Positions 50,230 to 57,952 of a DNA stretch of 64,000 nucleotides are shown in pieces; the first letter of the stretch is position 1; each line of letters begins with the position of its first letter. A program made the position numbers and the translations under genes. Where the stretch lies: positions 24,901 to 88,900 of the forward strand of contig NZ_JBHYHC010000027.1 of assembly GCF_042738955.1 (NCBI RefSeq), given 5' to 3'. The notes under the pieces were generated by a model that was not told the origin of the DNA, searched no databases, and saw nothing but the letters and a program-made list of their open reading frames with translations. Source of the DNA: Umezawaea sp042738955 (lineage in GTDB: Bacteria > Actinomycetota > Actinomycetes > Mycobacteriales > Pseudonocardiaceae).

Positions 50230-51375
50230 ATGACGCGCACCACCCTGCCCGTGCCACCGCCCACGACCCTGACCGACTACGAGCAGATCGGCTTCGCCAC
50301 CTCGGCCAACCTCAGCGACGGGCACGCCTACCAGGACCTCAGCCCCGGCCAGTCCGACGTCGTGGCCCGGCTGGCCGAGCTGTGGTCGACCTCGGAGGCC
50401 ATGAGCGTCCCCGAGTCCGAGAGGCTCTACCTGAACCGCTACGCGGGCCTCATCGGCTCGGCGCACCTCGGCTCGGCCGCGGCCCACCTGGTGCTGCCGA
50501 CCGCGTCCAACTCGATCGACCTGGTGGCCTCCTACCTGGCGCTGCGCGGCGACCGGGTGCTGCTGACGCACCCCACGTTCGACAACCTGGCGCTGATCCT
50601 GCGCCGCCGGGGCGTCACACCGCACCCGATCACCGAGGACCGCCTCACCGGCGACCTGGCTCCCGTCCTCGCGGGGGCGGACGTGCTGTTCCTGGTCACC
50701 CCGAACAACCCGACCGGCGGGCACCTGGAGCGCGAGCGGTTCGAGCAGATCGTCCTGACCTGCCAACGACTCGGGGTGATCCTCGTGGTCGACGCCAGCT
50801 TCCGCCTGTTCCAGCCGCAGGACTGGGACACCTACCAGGTGCTGCTGGACAGCGGCGTGTCGTTCATCGTCTTCGAGGACACCGGAAAGGTGTTCCCGAC
50901 GCAGGACATGAAGGCCAGTCTGCTCGCGTGCTCGGCCGACCACGGAGCCGCGTTGCGCGAGCTGTACAACGAGATCTACCTGTGCGTGTCGAAGTTCTCC
51001 CTGGCGGTGCTGGGCGAGTTCTTCGACGACGCCCGCCGCGAGGGGCTGGACCGGTCCGTGCGCGCGCTCGTGGCACGACGGCGGGCGCGGCTGCGCGGGG
51101 CGTTGGGCGACCACGTCGTCGACCCGGCGGCGGTGGGCAGCCGGATCAGCGTGGAGTGGCTGTCGACCGGTGGCCGCTCCGACCTCCGCGTCACCGCCGA
51201 GCTGCGCGAGCGCGGGCTGGGGGTGCTGCCGGGGCGCGGGTTCTTCTGGGACCGGGCCGCCGGTGACACCGCGGGGACCGGGAACGTGCGGGTGAGCCTG
51301 ATGAAACCGGAAGCCGAGTTCGACCGCGGCCTGGAGATCCTGGCCGCGTACGCCGCGGAGGTGCTGCACCGGTGA
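50230..51375 (+). CDS. MppP-family PLP- and O2-dependent L-arginine oxidase/hydroxylase
   Basis: The 381-residue fold-type I enzyme closely resembles MppP (enduracididine), with the blocks NLSDGHAYQDLSPGQ, LLTHPTFDNLALILR, LVTPNNPTGGHL, VVDASFRLF and FEDTGKVFPTQDMKASLLA. Recalling the MppP residues, Thr12, Glu15, His29, Phe115, Asp188, Phe191, Asp218 and Lys221 appear here as Thr15, Glu18, His32, Phe117, Asp188, Phe191, Asp217 and Lys220. The PLP Lys and the guanidinium-contact residues are therefore all kept, predicting free L-arginine as substrate. Relatives (MppP, RohP, Ind4) use O2 to give hydroxylated 2-ketoarginine or dehydroarginine. AAGGA precedes the ATG. It is the third gene of the operon and overlaps the reductase gene by 4 nt. 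Confidence 0.88.
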   Translation: MTRTTLPVPPPTTLTDYEQIGFATSANLSDGHAYQDLSPGQSDVVARLAELWSTSEAMSVPESERLYLNRYAGLIGSAHLGSAAAHLVLPTASNSIDLVASYLALRGDRVLLTHPTFDNLALILRRRGVTPHPITEDRLTGDLAPVLAGADVLFLVTPNNPTGGHLERERFEQIVLTCQRLGVILVVDASFRLFQPQDWDTYQVLLDSGVSFIVFEDTGKVFPTQDMKASLLACSADHGAALRELYNEIYLCVSKFSLAVLGEFFDDARREGLDRSVRALVARRRARLRGALGDHVVDPAAVGSRISVEWLSTGGRSDLRVTAELRERGLGVLPGRGFFWDRAAGDTAGTGNVRVSLMKPEAEFDRGLEILAAYAAEVLHR

Positions 51376-52313
51376 ACGGGACCTGGAAGGTGGTCGTGTC
51401 CGGCACGACCGTGCCCGCCCGCCTCGCCGAGCACTGCGACCGCGCGGGCATCACCGTCGACCACCTCGTCGGCGTGCCGCCGGAGTCGGAGTTGGTCCCG
51501 CGCGTCGCCGACGCGGACTTCTACCTGCTGGGCGGGGACGAACGGCTGTCGGCCGAAGTCCTGGCCGCCGCGCCGTCGTTGCGGGTGGTGTCGTTCCTGG
51601 GTGTGGGGGCCGGGTCGTTCGTCGACCTCGCCGCCGCGGCCGAGCAGTCGGTGCGGGTGCTGACCACGCCGGGTACGAACGCCGCCTCGGTGGCGGAGTT
51701 CGCCGTCGGACTGGCGCTGGGGTTGCAGCGCCGCATCCTGGTGGACCTGGCCGGCACGGGGGCGACCTCGCGGGCGTCGACCGAGCTGACGGGGTCGACG
51801 GTCGGCATCCTGGGGTTGGGGGCGACCGGCACGGCGGTGGCGCGGATCCTGACCCGCGGGTTCGGCTGCACGGTCCTCCACCACTCGCGGACACCGAAAC
51901 CCGACGCCGACCTGGGGGTCACCGCGGTCGGGCTCGACGAGCTGTTCACGCGGTCCAGGACCGTGTTCGTGTGCGCGGCCCTGACACCGGAGACCACCGG
52001 GTTGGTCGGCGCCGCCCAGTTGGCCGGGCCGCGATTCCTGGTCTGCACGGCCGATCCCCGCGTCGTCGACCCGGTCGCGCTGCGGGCCGCGCTGGTGTCC
52101 GGCACGCTGTCCGGCGCGGCCTTCGACGGCTACTACACCGAGCCGCTGCCCGACCCCGCGGACGACGAGCACGGGTTGCTGGGGCTGGATTCGGTGTTCG
52201 CGACCAGCCACATCGCCGCGTCCTCCGCGGACGCTTGGACCCGGACGGAGGACAGGGCGGTCGACAACCTCATCGCGGCGATCGACCAAGCCCTCTCCGG
52301 GGAGGCGCGGTGA
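51372..52313 (+). CDS. D-2-hydroxyacid dehydrogenase-fold NAD(P)H reductase lacking the catalytic Arg
   Basis: The 313-residue protein has the two-domain fold. Its Rossmann loop is GSTVGILGLGATGTAVARIL (148-153); after strand 2 comes LHHSRTPK, favouring NADP. The catalytic Glu (Glu257 in GYYTEPLP) and His (His280 in ATSHIAAS) are present. The segment that normally reads NTARGxxVD is CTADPRVVD, so Asp228 replaces the Arg that binds the substrate carboxylate and hydride centre. That argues against an ordinary 2-keto acid reductase and for a different substrate, such as an imine. It follows the arginine-oxidase-like gene directly (GTGA overlap), as expected if it reduces that enzyme's product. 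Confidence 0.87.
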   Translation: MNGTWKVVVSGTTVPARLAEHCDRAGITVDHLVGVPPESELVPRVADADFYLLGGDERLSAEVLAAAPSLRVVSFLGVGAGSFVDLAAAAEQSVRVLTTPGTNAASVAEFAVGLALGLQRRILVDLAGTGATSRASTELTGSTVGILGLGATGTAVARILTRGFGCTVLHHSRTPKPDADLGVTAVGLDELFTRSRTVFVCAALTPETTGLVGAAQLAGPRFLVCTADPRVVDPVALRAALVSGTLSGAAFDGYYTEPLPDPADDEHGLLGLDSVFATSHIAASSADAWTRTEDRAVDNLIAAIDQALSGEAR

Positions 52314-53629
52314 AGGCACTGCGGGCCGTCGTGCCGCCCGAGTGCCTGGTCCTGCCGGACTCGCCCGAGTACGAGCGGGCCAGGCTGGTCTACAACCGGA
52401 TGCACGACGTCCGCCCCGCCGCGCTCGTGCGGAGCCTGGACCCGGCGGTGCTGCACGCCGCGATCACGGCCGCCGAGGGCGTTCCCCTGGCCGTGCGCGG
52501 CGGTGGGCACCACGTCGGCGGCTTCTCCACGGTGCGGGACGGGGTGGTCCTGGACTTCAGCCCGTTCCGCGCCGTGGAGTACGACCCGGCCACGGAACTC
52601 GTGCGGGTGCGGCCCGGCGCGCGGCTCGGTGACGTCGACACCGCCTTGGCGGCGCACGGGCGGTGCCTGCCGTCCGGGACGGTCAGCGACACGGGCCTCA
52701 CCGGACTGACGTTGGGCGGCGGGATCGGCTGGCTGGTCGCCGGTCACGGCCTGACCTGCGACCACCTGCACTCGGCCGAGGTGCTGCTGGCCGACGGGCG
52801 GGTGATCCGGGCGTCGGCGCACGGGCACACCGCCCTGTTCACCGCGTTGCGCGGCGGTGGTGTCGGCGCGTTCGGGGTGGTCCTGAGCCTCCGCTACCGC
52901 ACGATCCCGCTCCCGCGGATCACCGCGGGGTCGGTGCGCTTCCCGTTGTCCGAAGCCGCGAACGTCTTGGCGCGCCTGCAAGTCCTGCTCGCGGAGCACA
53001 CTCCGACGGCGGTGACCTTCGCCCCGGTCCTCACCGGCCAAGGCCTGTCCGTGGACCTGTGCGACAGCGGTGCCGGGCCGGACGTCGACCGGTTCCGGGC
53101 TCTCGGCGGCGACTGGTCGGACGTGCGCGAGCGCCCGTACACCGAGTGGCAGCGGGAGTTGGACCACGCGTTCCTCCCCCCGATGCGCGGGTACTGGAAG
53201 TCCAGCCAGTTCCCCCACCTCGACGTGGACCCGAGCCTGCTGGTGGCCGCGATCGCCGCCGCTCCGAGCGGCCGCTGCTCGATCCTCGTCGAGTACTACA
53301 ACCCGGACACCCTGCGAGCGCACGCCGCCGGCTCGGCCTTCCCGCTGCGCGACTCCCGCACGGGCGTCCTGTTCTGCGCCCGGTGGCCCGACCCCGTCGA
53401 CGACACCGCGCACGTCCGATGGGCTCGCCGGTGGGCGGCCGAACTCGGTGCAGGAACAGGGTCCTACTCGAACTACGCGCAGGACACCGACCGGGTCCGC
53501 CCCGGCTTCACCCCGGACACCCTGGCGGCCTTCCACGCCCTGGAAGCCGCCTACGACCCCGACCGGCTGTTCGCGGTCGGCCACCGCGCCGCCCTCGTCG
53601 CGGTGTCGCGCACCAGGAGGAACGAGTGA
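52310..53629 (+). CDS. BBE-like FAD-binding (VAO/p-cresol methylhydroxylase superfamily) oxidoreductase
   Basis: The 439-residue protein carries PLAVRGGGHHVGGFSTVRDG with His67 as the likely covalent FAD attachment, then the FAD-binding block SDTGLTGLTLGGGIGWLVA followed by GHGLTCDHLHSAEVLLADGR. It ends in YDPDRLFAVGHRA, which stands for the usual YDPxNLF end. No Cys is placed for a second covalent link, so binding is probably monocovalent. Members oxidise alcohols, amines or C-H bonds with O2, often in late natural product steps. The protein has no signal peptide and acts in the cytoplasm. GTG at 52310 overlaps the previous stop (GTGA), and the stop overlaps the next start. Confidence 0.9.
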   Translation: MKALRAVVPPECLVLPDSPEYERARLVYNRMHDVRPAALVRSLDPAVLHAAITAAEGVPLAVRGGGHHVGGFSTVRDGVVLDFSPFRAVEYDPATELVRVRPGARLGDVDTALAAHGRCLPSGTVSDTGLTGLTLGGGIGWLVAGHGLTCDHLHSAEVLLADGRVIRASAHGHTALFTALRGGGVGAFGVVLSLRYRTIPLPRITAGSVRFPLSEAANVLARLQVLLAEHTPTAVTFAPVLTGQGLSVDLCDSGAGPDVDRFRALGGDWSDVRERPYTEWQRELDHAFLPPMRGYWKSSQFPHLDVDPSLLVAAIAAAPSGRCSILVEYYNPDTLRAHAAGSAFPLRDSRTGVLFCARWPDPVDDTAHVRWARRWAAELGAGTGSYSNYAQDTDRVRPGFTPDTLAAFHALEAAYDPDRLFAVGHRAALVAVSRTRRNE

Positions 53630-54972
53630 GCACCGCCACCGACATGACGTCGTTGCGCAGGATCAGCGGGACGCTGCTGGCGCTGGGGGTGCCGCTCGCC
53701 GTCGGGTTCGTGTCCCAGATGGCCATCTCCTTCACCGACGCGGCGCTCGTCGCCCGGCTCGGGACCGTGGAACTCACCGGGGTCACGCTCGCCCTGAGTG
53801 TCTTCAGCGTCGTCATGTTGTTGGGCCTTGGCGTGGTCACCGCCGTGTCGCCCGAGGTCGCGACGGCGTTCCGCACAGGCGCTCACGAGGAGGCGCGCGG
53901 CTGGTACGCGCAGGGGTCCTGGCTGGCCGCGGGGTTGGGGTTGCTCGGAGCGCTCGTGCTGGTCAACACCAGGGGGATCCTGGTCCTGCTGGGACAGAGC
54001 CCGGAACTCGCGGAGGTCGCCGGGCGGTACAACACCGGCGCGGCGCTGGGACTGCCGTTCTTCCTGCTGTACGTGAACGTCCGGAGCACGCTGTCGTCGG
54101 TGGGACGGCCGAAGCCGTTGACGTGGATCATGCTCGCCGCGGTGCCGGTGAACCTCGTGGTCGGCTACCTGGCGGTCTTCGGAATCGGTGGGGTGCCGGG
54201 GTTCGGCGTGGCGGGCGCCGGGTGGTCGAGCACGGTGGTCCGGGGGTTGATCATCGTGGCGGCGCTCGCGGTGGTGCACCGCAAGGTCTTCCCGGACGCG
54301 GTGCGGTGGCGTCCGGACATCAGGGCGCTGGGGCAGTTGGCGCGAGTGGGAGCGCCGATCGGCGTGCGGATCCTGCTGGGCGAGGGGTTCCTGCCGATCC
54401 TGGCGTTCTTCATGGCGAGGTTCGGAGCCGAGGCGACGACCGCGCACGCCGTCGCGCTGCGGCTGGTCACGTTGATCTCGGTGGTGGCGCTCGGGTTCTC
54501 CAGCGCGGCGGCCACGATGTCGGCCTGGGCCCGAGCGGACCGGAGCCCGACGGCGTTGCGCGGACTGAGGTCGGCGCTGCTGCTGGTCGGGGGCTGCTAC
54601 GCGGTGGTGCTGTCCGCCGCGACCGCGGGGGCGTTCGGGTTCGTGGTGGACGTGCTGTTCGGCCTTCGGGACGTCGGGGCGAAGTCGGCGCTGCACGTGC
54701 TGCTGCCGTTGGTGCTGGGGTACTTCGTGCTCGACACGCTCGGCACGATGCTCAACGGCTACCTGGTGGGGATGCAGGACACCCTGCTGCCGACGGTGGT
54801 GGTGATGGTCAGCTTCTGGGTGGTGGGGCTCGGGACCGGGCTGCTGCTCTCCGGTCCGGTCGGGATGGGGTTCTCCGGGCTGTGGGTGGGCATGGCCGTG
54901 GCGGCGCTGCTGGTGTTCGTCTTCAACGTCGCCCGCTCCGGCTACCACGCCGGGGCTTCTTCGGATCGGTAG
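53626..54972 (+). CDS. MATE-family efflux transporter
   Basis: The 448-residue protein has 12 predicted membrane segments in two similar halves. The first opens with LALGVPLAVGFVSQMAISFT followed by DAALVARLGTVELTG. It contains LPFFLLYVNVRSTLSSVGRP, a MATE hallmark, then GVAGAGWSSTVVRG. The second half contains EGFLPILAFFMARFGAE and YFVLDTLGTMLNGYLVGMQD. MATE proteins export cationic or small organic compounds using H+ or Na+. GTG 53626 has AGGAGG at the right distance and overlaps the upstream stop. As last gene of the operon it is the expected exporter of the product; a guanidine-bearing cation would suit a MATE pump. Confidence 0.93.
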   Translation: MSTATDMTSLRRISGTLLALGVPLAVGFVSQMAISFTDAALVARLGTVELTGVTLALSVFSVVMLLGLGVVTAVSPEVATAFRTGAHEEARGWYAQGSWLAAGLGLLGALVLVNTRGILVLLGQSPELAEVAGRYNTGAALGLPFFLLYVNVRSTLSSVGRPKPLTWIMLAAVPVNLVVGYLAVFGIGGVPGFGVAGAGWSSTVVRGLIIVAALAVVHRKVFPDAVRWRPDIRALGQLARVGAPIGVRILLGEGFLPILAFFMARFGAEATTAHAVALRLVTLISVVALGFSSAAATMSAWARADRSPTALRGLRSALLLVGGCYAVVLSAATAGAFGFVVDVLFGLRDVGAKSALHVLLPLVLGYFVLDTLGTMLNGYLVGMQDTLLPTVVVMVSFWVVGLGTGLLLSGPVGMGFSGLWVGMAVAALLVFVFNVARSGYHAGASSDR

Positions 54973-54992
54973 CGGCTCAATCGGGCAGGGGG

Positions 54993-55042
54993 GATGACGT
55001 GGCGGGCCTCCGCCGATCGTGGTGAAGGCCCGCGGCGTCATC
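54993..55042. terminator. Bidirectional hairpin closing the six-gene operon
   Basis: GATGACG plus CGGGCCT (54993-55009) pairs with AGGCCCG plus CGTCATC (55026-55042), 15 of 17 positions matching, with a 16-nt loop. It ends both the MATE gene and the convergent SDR gene. Confidence 0.7.
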
Positions 55043-55946
55043 ACTGCCTGACGAGCTGGGACGCCACCTCCCAGAGGCGGTCGGCGTTGGCCTCGTCCAC
55101 GGCCCAGGGTGCGACGCCGCCGCCGAACATCTCCGGCTCGGCGCGCAGCACGGACGCCTCGGCGCAGTCCTCGAAGTAGCGGCCGCCGATCCCCTCGACC
55201 AGCGGTGACGCCGCGAGCATCACGGACGTCGCCGCGCCCTGGGCGACGGTCTTCCGCTTTTCCACGGGTGTGCGCAGGCCGCCGGTGTGCTTCTGGAGGC
55301 CGGTCGCGATGGCGCCGGGGTTGACGGCGTTGGCGAGGATCCCGTCGTCGGCCCAGTTCCTGGTCACGCCCACCGCGAGCAGCACGTCGGCGGTCTTGGA
55401 CTGGCCGTAGGCGAGCCACGGGTCGTACGGGCGGCGCTGGAAGGCCAGGTCGTCGTAGACCACGTCGGAGAACAGGTGGCCGTTCGAGCTGAGGGACACG
55501 ACCCTGGCCCCTCCCGCGTCGGCCAGCGCCGCCCGCAGGCCCGTGGTCAGGGCGAAGTGGCCGAGGAAGTTCGTGGCGAACTGCACCTCGTGGCCCTGCG
55601 GGGTCAGCTGGAGGTCGGGGACGGCCATGATCCCGGCGTTGTTCACCAGGACGTGCAGCGGTCCGGTCCAGTCGCGGACGAACGAGGCCACCGAGTCCGG
55701 GTCGGCCAGTTCCAGTGGACGGGAGCTGACCAGCGGGTTCCCCGTCTGCTCGGTGATCAGCGCGGCCGTCTCGGGACCGCCGCGGCGGACGGCGAGGACG
55801 ACCTCGGCGCCCGCGCCCGCCAACGCCCGCGCGGTCTCGACGCCGATGCCCGACGACGCGCCGGTCACCACCGCCCGCTTGCCGGTGAGGTCGACGCCCT
55901 TCAGGACGTCGTCGGTGGTGGAGGAGAAGCCGAAAGGAGTGGTCAT
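55041..55946 (-). CDS. Short-chain dehydrogenase/reductase
   Basis: The 301-residue SDR has GKRAVVTGASSGIGVETARA (TGxxxGIG), HVLVNNAGIMAV (NNAG), a Ser in VVSLSSNGH and the YGQSK catalytic pair (Tyr and Lys, YxxxK), then NAVNPGAIATGL. The long form with GYFED-like insert near the C-terminus is like the retinol dehydrogenase/oxidoreductase group. AVRR after strand 2 favours NADPH. The ATG at 55946 gives MTTPFGFSS; longer in-frame starts would cross the divergent promoter. It is divergent from an MmyB-type XRE gene 103 nt away, which is the standard SDR-regulator pairing. The substrate is unknown. Confidence 0.92.
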   Translation of the reverse strand: MTTPFGFSSTTDDVLKGVDLTGKRAVVTGASSGIGVETARALAGAGAEVVLAVRRGGPETAALITEQTGNPLVSSRPLELADPDSVASFVRDWTGPLHVLVNNAGIMAVPDLQLTPQGHEVQFATNFLGHFALTTGLRAALADAGGARVVSLSSNGHLFSDVVYDDLAFQRRPYDPWLAYGQSKTADVLLAVGVTRNWADDGILANAVNPGAIATGLQKHTGGLRTPVEKRKTVAQGAATSVMLAASPLVEGIGGRYFEDCAEASVLRAEPEMFGGGVAPWAVDEANADRLWEVASQLVRQ

Positions 55947-56049
55947 GCCGGGAATCGTGCGCTGCGCCGAACGGCCCAGCCAGACTCCCCGCGACACTGG
56001 TACCCGCAGGGACAGGCCCAGCCCGCGCGGCCGGGTTAGAGTCGATCCC

Positions 56050-56871
56050 ATGGCCCTGACCAGCGCACTCGGCGACTACCTCCGGGCACGGCGGGAGCTG
56101 GTCCGGCCCGGCGAGGTCGGGCTGCCGCACGGCGAGCGCCGCCGGGTGCCGGGGCTGCGGCGCGAGGAGGTGGCGCTGCTCGCGGGCATCAGCGCCGAGT
56201 ACTACCTGCGGCTGGAGCAGGGCCGCGACCAGCACCCGTCCGACCAGGTCCTGGACAGCATCGCGACCGCGCTGCGGCTGGACGGCGAGGCGGCGGCCTA
56301 CCTGCACACCCTCGCCCACCCCGTGCCGCCCAAGCGGCGTCGGCCGCCGAAGGCGGAGAAGGTCAGCGCGAGCGTGCGGAACCTGATCGACAACTGGACC
56401 ACCACCCCCGCGTACGTGCAGGGCAGGACCATGACCGTGCTCGCGGCGAACCCGCTGGCCATCGCCCTGTCGCCGTACTTCGCGCCCGGCGTGAACACCC
56501 TGCGCGCGGCGTTCCTGGAGCCGGAGATGCGGTCGTTCTACCGCGACTGGGACGCCATGACCGCCAAGGTCGTCCCGTACCTGCGGTCCGTGCTCGGCTC
56601 CGAGGTCGACGACCCGCGCCTGGTCACGCTCATCGGCGAGCTGAGCCTGCACAGCGACCGCTTCCGCACCCTGTGGGCGCGCCACGACGTGCGGCAGAAG
56701 TCGAGCGGCCTCACCGAACTCCTGCACCCGCAGGTCGGCCCGCTGGACCTGCGCTACGAGAAGCTGGTGCTCCCCGAATCGGGCCAGGTGCTCGTCACCT
56801 ACCACGCCGACCCCGGCTCGGAGTCCGAGCAACGGCTGCGCCTGCTCGGCACCCTGGTCGACGCGCGGTAG
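56050..56871 (+). CDS. XRE-family regulator, MmyB-like (second copy)
   Basis: The 273-residue protein has the same plan as the 45957 gene: HTH RRVPGLRREEVALLAGISAE, YYLRLEQGRDQHPSDQVLDS, and the ligand domain with SVRNLIDNWTTTPAYVQGRT, LEPEMRSFYRDWDAMTAKVV and LDLRYEKLVLPESGQVLVTY. An ATG at 56050 is preceded by TAGAGT (56037-56042) and 7 nt, with no ribosome site, so it is probably leaderless. The divergent SDR gene is its expected target. A strong hairpin follows its stop. Confidence 0.93.
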   Translation: MALTSALGDYLRARRELVRPGEVGLPHGERRRVPGLRREEVALLAGISAEYYLRLEQGRDQHPSDQVLDSIATALRLDGEAAAYLHTLAHPVPPKRRRPPKAEKVSASVRNLIDNWTTTPAYVQGRTMTVLAANPLAIALSPYFAPGVNTLRAAFLEPEMRSFYRDWDAMTAKVVPYLRSVLGSEVDDPRLVTLIGELSLHSDRFRTLWARHDVRQKSSGLTELLHPQVGPLDLRYEKLVLPESGQVLVTYHADPGSESEQRLRLLGTLVDAR

Positions 56872-56903
56872 GAACCGCCCCGGTTCCCGGCGGGGCGGCT
56901 TCC
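56871..56903. terminator. Hairpin after the XRE gene
   Basis: CCGCCCCG (56875-56882) and CGGGGCGG (56891-56898) pair perfectly; outer GGAA and TTCC add four more pairs around one bulged C. Confidence 0.75.
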
Positions 56904-56912
56904 GCCCGGTGC

Positions 56913-57347
56913 TCAGCGCGTGAAGGACGGCTGGAACACCCGTGACTCGATCTTCCAGCCGTCCGCTGTGCGGACGTACCGGTCGGTGCACTGACCCATC
57001 GCGAACGGCAGCGTCGCCTGCCCTTCCGGCGCGCCGGGCAGGAACGCGGTCACGTAGAGCGTCCCGACCGCACGGTCGGGACCGTCGGCGACGAACCGCA
57101 GGTTGGTCAGGACGTGGTGCACGCCCGCGACCGGGCTGTCGTCCGAGTCCAGGAGTTCGCCCCAGGCGCGCAGGGCGTCGTGGCCGACGACGGGGTCGCC
57201 GAGGGTGTTGATCGAGCCGTCCTCGGTGAACAGCTCGGGGATGGTCGCGGCGGTCCGGGTGTCGACCCGCCAGTTCAGCTCGAGCGCCAGGCGTTCGAGC
57301 CGGACGTGGTCGGTGTCGCTGACGAGCCGCTGCTCGGTGGAGGTCAT
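56913..57347 (-). CDS. SnoaL-like nuclear transport factor 2 fold protein
   Basis: The 144-residue cone-shaped NTF2 fold has LERLALELNWRVDTRTAATI, PELFTEDGSINTLGDPVVGH, HVLTNLRFVADGPDRAVGTL and DRYVRTADGWKIESRVFQPS. This is the SnoaL_4 type often labelled nuclear transport factor 2 family. It has no signal peptide. It follows the other SnoaL-like gene (57368) by 20 nt in the same orientation, and the two probably form one operon. No polyketide genes are near, so a cyclase role is not supported. The reaction is unknown. Confidence 0.85.
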   Translation of the reverse strand: MTSTEQRLVSDTDHVRLERLALELNWRVDTRTAATIPELFTEDGSINTLGDPVVGHDALRAWGELLDSDDSPVAGVHHVLTNLRFVADGPDRAVGTLYVTAFLPGAPEGQATLPFAMGQCTDRYVRTADGWKIESRVFQPSFTR

Positions 57348-57367
57348 GGTGGTGTTCTCCCTGGTGG

Positions 57368-57763
57368 TCAGGCCGCGAGCTGCTGGAGGAAACCGGGGAC
57401 GCCGACCTCGGCCCAGTGCTCGACGATCCGGTCGTCGCGGACGCGGTCGACGGTGGTGCCGGTCAGGGTCGCGGTGCGGCCAGACGAGGGGACGCCGAAG
57501 AACTCGGCGGTCTGGGTGGCGGTCATCCGGAAGCGGGTCGCGACCTTGTCGCCCTCGGCGACCTGGTCGAGCACCTCGACCCGCAGGTCGGTGAACGAGT
57601 CGACGAAGGACTTCTCGGTGGCCAGCCAGCTGTCACGGGTGAACTCGAACCCGGACGCCGGGTGGATCACCAGGTCGAGGTCCACGTAGGTCTCCCACGT
57701 GGTGTCCAGGTCGCCCTTCTCGAAACTGGCCCAGTACTGCTGCACAACGGTCTTGGGTTCCAC
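57368..57763 (-). CDS. SnoaL-family ester-cyclase-like protein
   Basis: The 131-residue NTF2-fold protein has VVQQYWASFEKGDLDTTWET and YVDLDLVIHPASGFEFTRDS. FTDLRVEVLDQVAEGDKVAT and RFRMTATQTAEFFGVPSSGR follow, then VRDDRIVEHWAEVGVPGFLQ. This is the ester cyclase/SnoaL_2 pattern, with the late Glu-His-Trp and Arg. It starts an apparent two-gene unit with the 56913 gene. Two AACC...GGTT palindromes lie in its promoter. A small-molecule isomerase or hydrolase role is the most that can be said. Confidence 0.87.
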   Translation of the reverse strand: MEPKTVVQQYWASFEKGDLDTTWETYVDLDLVIHPASGFEFTRDSWLATEKSFVDSFTDLRVEVLDQVAEGDKVATRFRMTATQTAEFFGVPSSGRTATLTGTTVDRVRDDRIVEHWAEVGVPGFLQQLAA

Positions 57764-57808
57764 GATCGTCTCCTTGGAGGAAATCAGCTTGGCTCAACTT
57801 TTCAATCC

Positions 57809-57870
57809 AACCGGCTGGTTTATTAGAGAGTAGGCCCTCGATCTTCGCAAAGTCAACCAGGTAGTTGGTT
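57809..57870. promoter_or_regulatory. Two AACC-GGTT palindromes in the SnoaL promoter
   Basis: AACC-GGCT-GGTT (57809-57820) and AACCA-6nt-TGGTT (57855-57870) have centres 48 bp apart in an AT-rich region upstream of the leftward 57763 start. They look like two sites for one dimeric regulator, which is not encoded nearby. Confidence 0.45.
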
Positions 57871-57952
57871 TCATTCCGCGAACCGCAGGGCACCTCCCCG
57901 ACTCGCCATAGCCGTGGTTATGATTACTCAACTTTCTGACTAAGGAGGCGGC

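Noticed and set aside
48502..51369. Long minus-strand open frame opposite the operon
   Set aside because: Shadow of the PaaK/SHMT/MppP genes; no motif, biased composition.
53551..56991. Long minus-strand open frame across MATE, SDR and XRE genes
   Set aside because: It crosses several genes of both strands and a terminator, has RHP-rich composition and no domain. The annotated genes explain the region.
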